Below the pieces are notes generated by a model. That model was given only the letters and a program-made list of their open reading frames with translations. It made no database searches and was not told the DNA's origin. A DNA stretch of 64,000 nucleotides from Ophiura sarsii (lineage: Eukaryota > Echinodermata > Ophiuroidea > Amphilepidida > Ophiuridae): assembly GCA_035610835.1 (NCBI GenBank), contig CM069442.1, positions 34,946,452 to 35,010,451 on the forward strand. The letters are read 5' to 3'. Shown piece by piece: positions 57,656 through 64,000 of this stretch. Numbering within the stretch: the stretch's first letter is position 1; every line of letters starts with the position of its first letter. Made by a program: the position numbers and the translations under genes.

Positions 57656-58576
57656 TGCATTTGACAGCTTGTCTGGCGAATGCAAAATTTGCCATTTGGG
57701 ACACCCTGTATTTTCGGTTGGTCACACTTTTTGGGGATGAATTGAGAGCATTGTAATTTAAATCACCCCCTTTATCGACCAACTCGCCATATGCGGTTGA
57801 CTGCCCATGCGTGGCTGTGTACCGAGGTGAATAGTCGTCTGGTTGTGACGCCAGCCAATCAAAGGCTCTCTATTCTTTCGCGGTTTATTTCGGTTGCGCT
57901 TTGCTTGTCACATTTTCGGTTGAGACCATCAGGGCTAGTTGGTAAATTTCCCTCCCACCCACCCTTTGTGCTTGCCTCTGGGGATGGAGGAGGTCATCAG
58001 GTATACTGTTGGGCACCTGGTGCTGGTAAGGTTAGGGGGAGTTGGGAGGTATCCCTCATGTGCTATGTTGGAGGGGGGTCCTGTTTGGTCCTTCATCCTT
58101 CCACACCCCTACCTGCTTTTGCCGCAATGAGGTCCCTCTTATAGACGCTCCCTTGTAAGGCGTGAAGTGGGGGTCGGGCGGAGTCGGGGCGGGGGCATTT
58201 TCCGCGTCACCACTGATTGCGGTGACTGAGTCTTCCGTTGCTGGGCTCATGGGAAGTGTTTTCGCCCCGGCTCCCTCCGGCAACTATTTCTGTCATGTCC
58301 ACCTTGTGTTCGTCGTGTACACCGTTGTGTTCCTTGTATATGTCATGTCTACCTCGTCTTCGTATATCCTGTTGTCCATAGTAGTAAATGTTATAAATGA
58401 ATGTGTAAATGTCATATTAAAGTCGTGGTGATATTTGATGAGTATGTCGTCGTCGTAACCCATATAAATTGGGTATGTTCTACAATAAAACTGTTCCAAT
58501 GGTCTCAGCCAGTCCTACAAATTCCTATCTCGTGTTTGTCTTATTGGTGTTTTACGGGGTGGCATCTAAGGGCAAA
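57656..58576 (+). mobile_element. A-B element, short copy in tandem
   Basis: Segment A (57,656-57,950), then a unique 208 bp, then segment B (58,159-58,576); head to tail with the long copy and separated from it by TA. A TA also follows at 58,577-58,578. The short copy has a different interior, not a simple deletion of the long one. Shared ends and near-zero divergence indicate very recent origin. Confidence 0.75.
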
Positions 58577-59117
58577 TACAGGATAACTTGTATATCGCTC
58601 TCAATACAAACATATAAAAATTGAAAGAAAAATGTATGGAAGTAATAAATTTGCAAGGGATTCATACGCAACTTCAAAATATGGAAGTTAATGTCGATGC
58701 GACGACTGAAATTTCATTCAGGTGAGTTTTGAAACTAGAATATGAATGCTGACAAAGAGAAAATACATGAAATGTGTACGATACGCCCCGTTTCAGATCG
58801 TGAATAAGATGCTTGTAGCTTGACAACATGAGCATCACTACTAATTAGTGTGTTGTGAACAAATGAAGAACGAAAACTGACTTATGATAGATGTGCTTTG
58901 AATAGCCCATTGACTTCTTTTCATCCATAGTAAACGAACGTCCACTTGAAAAGCAATCCCCGCCATGTTTGAATTTATTGGTTAATCCGTTAAGGATCTC
59001 TGTTAGTCCAAACATCTAACATCTCTGAAAAATCACGCAGTAAGGCGGTGACCAGGTTGCATGGATTGGTCTTTTACCCAAATTTGATTACAATGAACGC
59101 ATTCAAGTCGACAAGTA

Positions 59118-59862
59118 ATAATAATAATACACAGCATTTATTCAAGCGCTTGATACGTAAGATCTTCAAGCGCTTTACAATATAAATACAATAGGTAATT
59201 ACATGATAAAATACACAATTTTCCACAAAATATGTTATAAAACTTAAAACTACAGACATTGAACCACAAGCCAGTAAAAATCCAGTGAACCAGCAACTGG
59301 TCATAATATGGAAAATCCGGCAATGAATCCGGTAGAATACAGATAAAAATTAAAAGGCACAACATATTTAAAAGACATCATTTATAGTATTTAAAAAGTC
59401 ATCACATTTAAAAGGTCATCACATCGCGAGGTGTCAACAATATGCACTTGTCAAGCAGTAACTGAACATGAGAAACCAATATTGCACTAATCTGTAGGAT
59501 GTTTAAACATGTATGTTTTTAACAAGCGTTTGAATTCGGCAAGAGACTTGGCATTTCTAATCACGAGAGGAATGGTGTTCCATAGTTTTGGAGCAGCCAC
59601 ACTAAACGCCCTTCTGCCGTAATGAATGGTTGACACCTCGCGATAAGATGGAGGAGCCAGAAGAAACTGCGAAGTTGAGCGAAGTGCACGCCCAGGAGTG
59701 TAGTTAATCAGTAGATCAGATAGATACACTGGGGCCAGATTGTTGAGGGATTTATAAGTGATGAGGAGGATTTTGAATGCTATACGATCATTTATAGAGA
59801 GCCAGTGTAATTTATCACGTCGCACAGCACTGATACTCTCTCCAGCTCTCACTCGCATAACC
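59118..59862 (-). mobile_element. 5'-truncated LINE (L2/Jockey-like), 745 bp
   Basis: Flanked by the 5-bp duplication AAGTA (59,113-59,117; 59,863-59,867); the left arm shows the empty site with CAGTA near 44,050. The 3' end on the minus strand is AAGCGCTTGAATAAATGC followed by an ATT tail, a common ending for L2-like LINEs. It represents only the last part of the element. Confidence 0.88.
59487..59862 (-). pseudogene. C-terminal fragment of LINE reverse transcriptase
   Basis: Reads LHWLSINDRIAFKILLITYK, then LNNLAPVYLSDLL, GRALRSTSQFLL, RRAFSVAAPKLWNTIP and LAEFKRLLKTYMFK. This is the conserved tail that follows the RT domain in L2/Jockey-type ORF2 proteins. The catalytic domain is missing because of 5' truncation, so it is non-functional although its remaining frame is intact. 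Confidence 0.85.
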
Positions 59863-61019
59863 AAGTACACAACCACTCTCTAACATTGTTTAGAAATCCT
59901 CAGTGAATGAGAGGTAAAGTGGTTAGAATATGTTGTTAATGTTAACCATTGGATGTTTGGCAAGATTGTTTCAAGTAAACGTTGCCTAAACAATCGATAC
60001 AATGGGAGCAACTATTATTTGTATGGATAGGAATCATAAAGAAAACATGCGTGTATTAATCGCACCCAGGACTAGCGGGGACTTGGGCCGGGTCGTACAA
60101 ATTGCCAAGCGAATTGGGCAAAATGGCCAATCCATGAAACTGTTATGGCAGGTATGGTATGGTTTGGTGTAAGCGATGCATTCCAATTCCATTGCTTAGG
60201 TCAACACATTTCAATCAACACATAAATTATTACAAAAATATCGTTATAATTAATACAATGCCATATAATTGGCATAAATTAATACGACTGTGAAACACCT
60301 CATGAGAATAAAAACACTCTTGGATGCTGCTGCTTCCGATTAACAGGTTTTTTGTTGTTGTATTAACCAGATTGGCACTTAATCGGATTAATTGACCAGT
60401 GAATATACACGTTGTCGTAACTTCAACAAGATAAAACAAACCTGGGAAAGGTAAGATAAATATACGGGAAACAGTTCCATGCACTACAAGTGTCTTCAAT
60501 ATGAAATTGATTGAGTATTAAAACAACCACTTGAAAACCAAATTGCTGATTTTGAATTGCAAATCTGGACAAGTTGGCCTCGCTTGTTGATATTTTGACT
60601 GTGACATAAACGATCATTGAATAAATTTAATTTAAAAGCCTCTTATAAGATACGATCAGTAAAGGTTCGACAACAAATACTTCGCGGAATATTTAATAGA
60701 TGGTAAGTGAGTTCAATGTAACATTGAGTGGTTTCTGAACAAATTGAAATATAATCTTAGTTTGCTTATCGTGTCACCTTGCGCGATAAAGCCAGATTTA
60801 TCATCGATGTGTTTGATAACATCTACTCTCATCTCATTTACCACCATAATATTTTCTTCGACTATACAAAGATGAAAACAATCATTTATATGCAAGGTAA
60901 ATATGCATCCGGACTTAACATTCGTATCTCGTCTGAAAGTGAAATACCCGACAGGTCATGATGTAGATGTCATTGCACGTGAAACATAGTAATATGTGAT
61001 TGTCTGTATGCGTCCCTAA

Positions 61020-61352
61020 TCTACCAGTTTAAGCCACTAGGGAAACGTAGGTATAATGGTTGGATTGTGAGCTCGTCTGTGCTAGAAAAATCATCAATGA
61101 AGATCCAAAATGCATTGAATGAAAATAGATTGAAGAAGGAAGAAAGTTTCTATTTGGCCCGTGCAAAATCACCATAATCCTGAGTCGATTCAGTTTTGCT
61201 TTTATCGGCGAGGTATAGTATGAAATATTCTAGTATAAAATAAAGAAAAGATTACCTTTAGTCGGTCTGTCCGTAATAATGCATTAGACCATTTATGCTC
61301 TCACTAAGTACTCAGCACTACTCGGCTTTCACTTAGCCATTATCACCAGATA
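61020..61352 (-). repeat. Unit X block 1, copy B'
   Basis: Inverted mate of 42,679-43,045, with scattered substitutions and indels. Confidence 0.75.
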
Positions 61353-61460
61353 ACTTTATTCGATATGGACAATGCAGTATTTATAAAACAGTCCATTTTG
61401 CTTGGCAGTCTATTTCAAAATAGGTATTATAGAGTTTACCTTGGGATTTGACATTCAAAT

Positions 61461-63375
61461 TCATAAAGCCCGTTTTAATGCCAATATTCATTCAACGACC
61501 TCCGACAAAATGCGGAGTCCCGTCGAACGATTATTTCACGCTTACGCTTTATTTGTACAAAGATATTGTCTATAAAGATGAGAAAACAATTGAATCCGGT
61601 GTACCATGTGGGTGCCAAAGGGTCATCAGCGGAACGGTAGGTACACGTAGGCCTAGGAAAACCTAACATAATTATAGTGAGGCAGATTTCTCCCGGAACA
61701 CATTGAAAAAACTCCACCTATTTTTCAAGGTAGGCAAAAACTACATACCGCACACATGAGACACACTTGAAGTTAAACGCCGGTAGTCGGTGATTTTCAT
61801 TTGATTGTCATTAATTATATAATAATGTTTTATATCTTATATGTCATATAATATAAAGCAGTTTACCAACCCACGGTGTTTACAATAGACAATATAACAA
61901 CAAATAATAATACAATTAATTAATTAATTGAGTGGTCAGCATACTTCGGCATGTTCAGACCGCTTGTTTAAAATGTGGTGTAATTACGAGCTGTTTACGT
62001 CGCCTTCATTGTTAATAATATTAATTGACAACAAAACAAAAGGTCGGCAAGCCTACTTTCAACTTCAATTTTATCACGATTCATTGTGTTGATTGTTTAC
62101 TGTTCAGGCTGTTTGACATATAAATAGGCCTGTAAAAATGATAAAATGATTAGCATGATTTGATAAGCATTTAAAAATCGAGTAATTTGTTGAGTCAGTC
62201 ATCTTGAATGTAGGCCTTTGCGTGACAGGGTTGTCTTTTTAAGCATTTTTCTTTGACCCTAAATTTAATAAGTTTCACCCAATTGGCATTTTCCTCTGAT
62301 GTTAATAAACTATAAAGGGGTAACACTATATAACCACAGTAGAGAGCTGGGTACATTCATATTCAAAATGCAAACAGTTTGGGTTTGGGAAAGAGTTCCA
62401 TAATTATGAAGGCCTACCCTCTGATACTCTAGCTCTGAATCCTAGCTCTCTGTATAAGAGCTATGGAATAAAAGCATATTAGTCGACATCGGGGATTTTC
62501 GCTTCTGGTTTGGCTATTTCTAGAACGATATAATATTAACTTACTTGGGTAATGTGTGTGCTATGCACTGTTATAACATCCTAGATAAATTGTCAGCTCC
62601 ATAAATGCTACTGAAAATTAAATATTAATGATATAAAATTGGCCCTAATTCCAGCGAATATGTGGCAAATACGCGTCGAAGAGCCGGAAGAGGTCACCTT
62701 GAGGTCAATTCTCTGTCATTTAAACAAATAGGACGCCCTCTATTACCAAATTATATTTACGTATTCAAACTATATTAAAGGTTCCGATCACATTTTCATA
62801 ACACAAATTGTTCTCAAACATATAAAGATTTTCATATCATATGAAAGATCATATTTTTTTGATCAACATACTGAAATTTGACGGTCCAAATCAGTATGAT
62901 TACGAAGAAATCGGCGAAATAACATCGAATTACCGCGAAAAGTGGTTTACCACCAATATAGTTTGTATACAACTCAATGGGCACATTTCACGGCATCTTG
63001 TGCGTCTAAAATAAGAACCATTAGAGTTATGCAACTCAAACTTTAGAATACGACTTTTTTAAGGATGATCTTTCATGTGGAATAGAAAACTTCAAGTTGA
63101 AAATCGGAACATCTACCTTTGATGTTCTAATTTACATGAATCGGTTGGATAAAGTGCTCGACAATATGGGAGCAATAACATAATATACGATTGTGACTAA
63201 ACTTTAATACATTTTATTCAATACAAATTTGTCAGTCGTCAGTCGAATAATGCAATAAACATGATCGGAATTACAACCTGTAGAATAGTAAAATAGTAAA
63301 CCTGTAAAATTCGCACGCAAGTACGGGTTGCGTACACTGGGTTACGCTTTATACGCACGCGTACAAAAGCCAAAT
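61461..63375. other. Interval without mate in the left arm
   Basis: The inverted-duplication alignment breaks at 61,460 and resumes at 63,705. AT-rich; no gene recognised. A TTAATTAATTAATT run lies at about 61,914-61,929. Confidence 0.5.
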
Positions 63376-63588
63376 TTATATGAGGTTGCAGAGCAGATGT
63401 TTTTTCTTATGCCTGCAGCCGCTAACTAACTCAATCCTATTGTTAAGGGTGGACATGTGCGGTTTATACATGTCAGTTAAACAAAGGTTACATATGTTTG
63501 TAGATGTCGAGTAGGCCTTGCTGTGGGCAAGGATTTTCCATTTTAGGCAGTATGGAACGTTGTCGTCACTGAGGCCGTGTTCCCACAT
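63376..63588 (-). pseudogene. C-terminal remnant, probable Penelope-like/GIY-YIG retroelement
   Basis: Minus-strand frame reads LKWKILAHSKAYSTSTNICN-LCL, then STLNNRIELVSGCRH. The order WKIL…CNLC…LNKR-EL…CRH is what I recall following the GIY-YIG region in Penelope-like or related retroelement proteins. Only this 70-codon tail remains. Upstream it is cut by a short segment bounded by the direct repeat GTTCCCACATAAGTAG (63,580-63,595 and 63,644-63,662). Family assignment is from memory. Confidence 0.5.
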
Positions 63589-63662
63589 AAGTAGAAGTTG
63601 TCCCGGTCCGGACTAGTCCGGACCGAGACCCACTTGAAAGTTGCGTTCCCACATAAGTAGTC
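63580..63662. repeat. Direct repeat with central dyad TCCGGACTAGTCCGGA
   Basis: GTTCCCACATAAGTAG occurs twice about 65 bp apart and encloses a perfect 16-bp palindrome, a layout like a tiny insertion or tandem duplication next to the retroelement remnant. Confidence 0.65.
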
Positions 63663-63704
63663 GTTACAACGATGATTCAGCAAAATGGTCTAATGTGGTC
63701 TAAA

Positions 63705-64000
63705 AAAAAATCCGCTGAGCAGACGAAAGGACAAGATAACAAGATGAAAAAACATCTACGTATAAACCTAGCTTAAGATGAGATTACAACGATATACACC
63801 ATGACATTATTAGTAGTTAAGATCACCACGCATCATATGTTAAAGGACGGCACGGAGTACCGATAGACATGCATCCATGTTATTGATGTTATCCGCACGA
63901 GTAGTAACTGTTAAGATTGATTAACCTTGAATAACCTTGTGTGCAAAATGAAATGGGCGAAGGCGCTAGTAATACTATCAGTATTTGATATTTATAAACT
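63705..64000 (-). repeat. Inverted duplication 3, right arm, outer piece
   Basis: Reverse complement of 41,098-41,410 (ACTCGTGCGGATAACATC, TAACATATGATGCGT strings). It runs off the window end, so the duplication is larger than seen. Confidence 0.85.

Larger units (their letters stand above)
58577..61460 (-). repeat. Inverted duplication 3, right arm, main piece (copy B')
   Basis: Reverse complement of 42,553-45,187 apart from the LINE at 59,118-59,862. It includes block 0 (58,905-58,995), block 5 (60,360-60,760) and block 1 (61,020-61,352). Frames in it are not conserved with the left arm. Confidence 0.87.

Noticed and set aside
57109..58431. GC-rich frames in segment B (for example MPEGAGAKTLPLSPA)
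   Set aside because: Overlapping frames on both strands in a repeat; no start context or family.
57656..58576. Reading the short A-B unit as the 3' LTR of an LTR retrotransposon (TG…CA-like ends)
   Set aside because: The left end of the insertion has only segment A followed by unrelated sequence, so there is no matching 5' LTR, and no gag-pol or primer-binding site was seen.

Overview
The window is repeat-dense, AT-rich animal (metazoan) genomic DNA and not prokaryotic. The evidence is several non-LTR retrotransposons with animal-type endonuclease/reverse transcriptase proteins and short-tandem-repeat tails, a probable Penelope-like fragment, several foldback (MITE-like) elements, long G homopolymers, minisatellites, and no dense gene array. 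A marine invertebrate is likely from the kinds of elements present, but the species cannot be fixed from sequence alone. No host gene can be assembled with confidence. A 157-codon ORF (28,749-29,222) and a few exon-like segments are the best non-transposon coding candidates.

Layout. (1) 1-12,557 is one near-perfect inverted repeat (palindrome 1) with arms of about 4.9 kb and only 33 bp between them (7,620-7,652); the left arm continues beyond the window. Each arm carries a copy of the same CR1/Jockey-type LINE. The right copy (about 9,420-12,604) has an uninterrupted EN-RT frame. The left copy carries several single-base frameshifts. A second, 5'-truncated LINE (3,349-6,061) sits only in the left arm; the uninterrupted site is visible in the right arm. 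(2) 14,047-21,716 is a second palindrome with 3.5-kb arms that align without indels around a 672-bp spacer. (3) 21,717-27,990 holds foldback elements, a minisatellite built from a 20-bp palindromic unit, a degenerate approximately 27-bp minisatellite, and G runs. (4) 27,990-47,000 contains two diverged direct copies (offset about 12.5-13 kb) of a long non-coding repeat, called unit X here. Blocks of unit X are also recognisable inside palindromes 1 and 2. (5) 41,098-64,000+ is a third, older inverted duplication. Its right arm is interrupted by a 745-bp truncated LINE with a 5-bp target duplication and by a 7.5-kb tandem pair of an unclassified element (A-B element, 51,064-58,576). Both insertion sites are seen empty in the left arm.

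Reading of the whole. The sequence looks like a nested locus in which one long repeat family has been copied directly and in inverted orientation several times, with retroelements landing at different stages, so arm-to-arm comparison gives a relative time order. The LINE in palindrome 1 was present before the inversion-duplication. The truncated LINE at 3,349-6,061 came after it. The A-B pair and the 59-kb LINE came after the third inverted duplication. Two near-identical palindromes in 22 kb could be genuine recent inverted duplications or fold-back artefacts of long-read assembly. The site-specific insertion in one arm of palindrome 1 argues for real DNA there, whereas the homopolymer-only indels argue for some consensus error.
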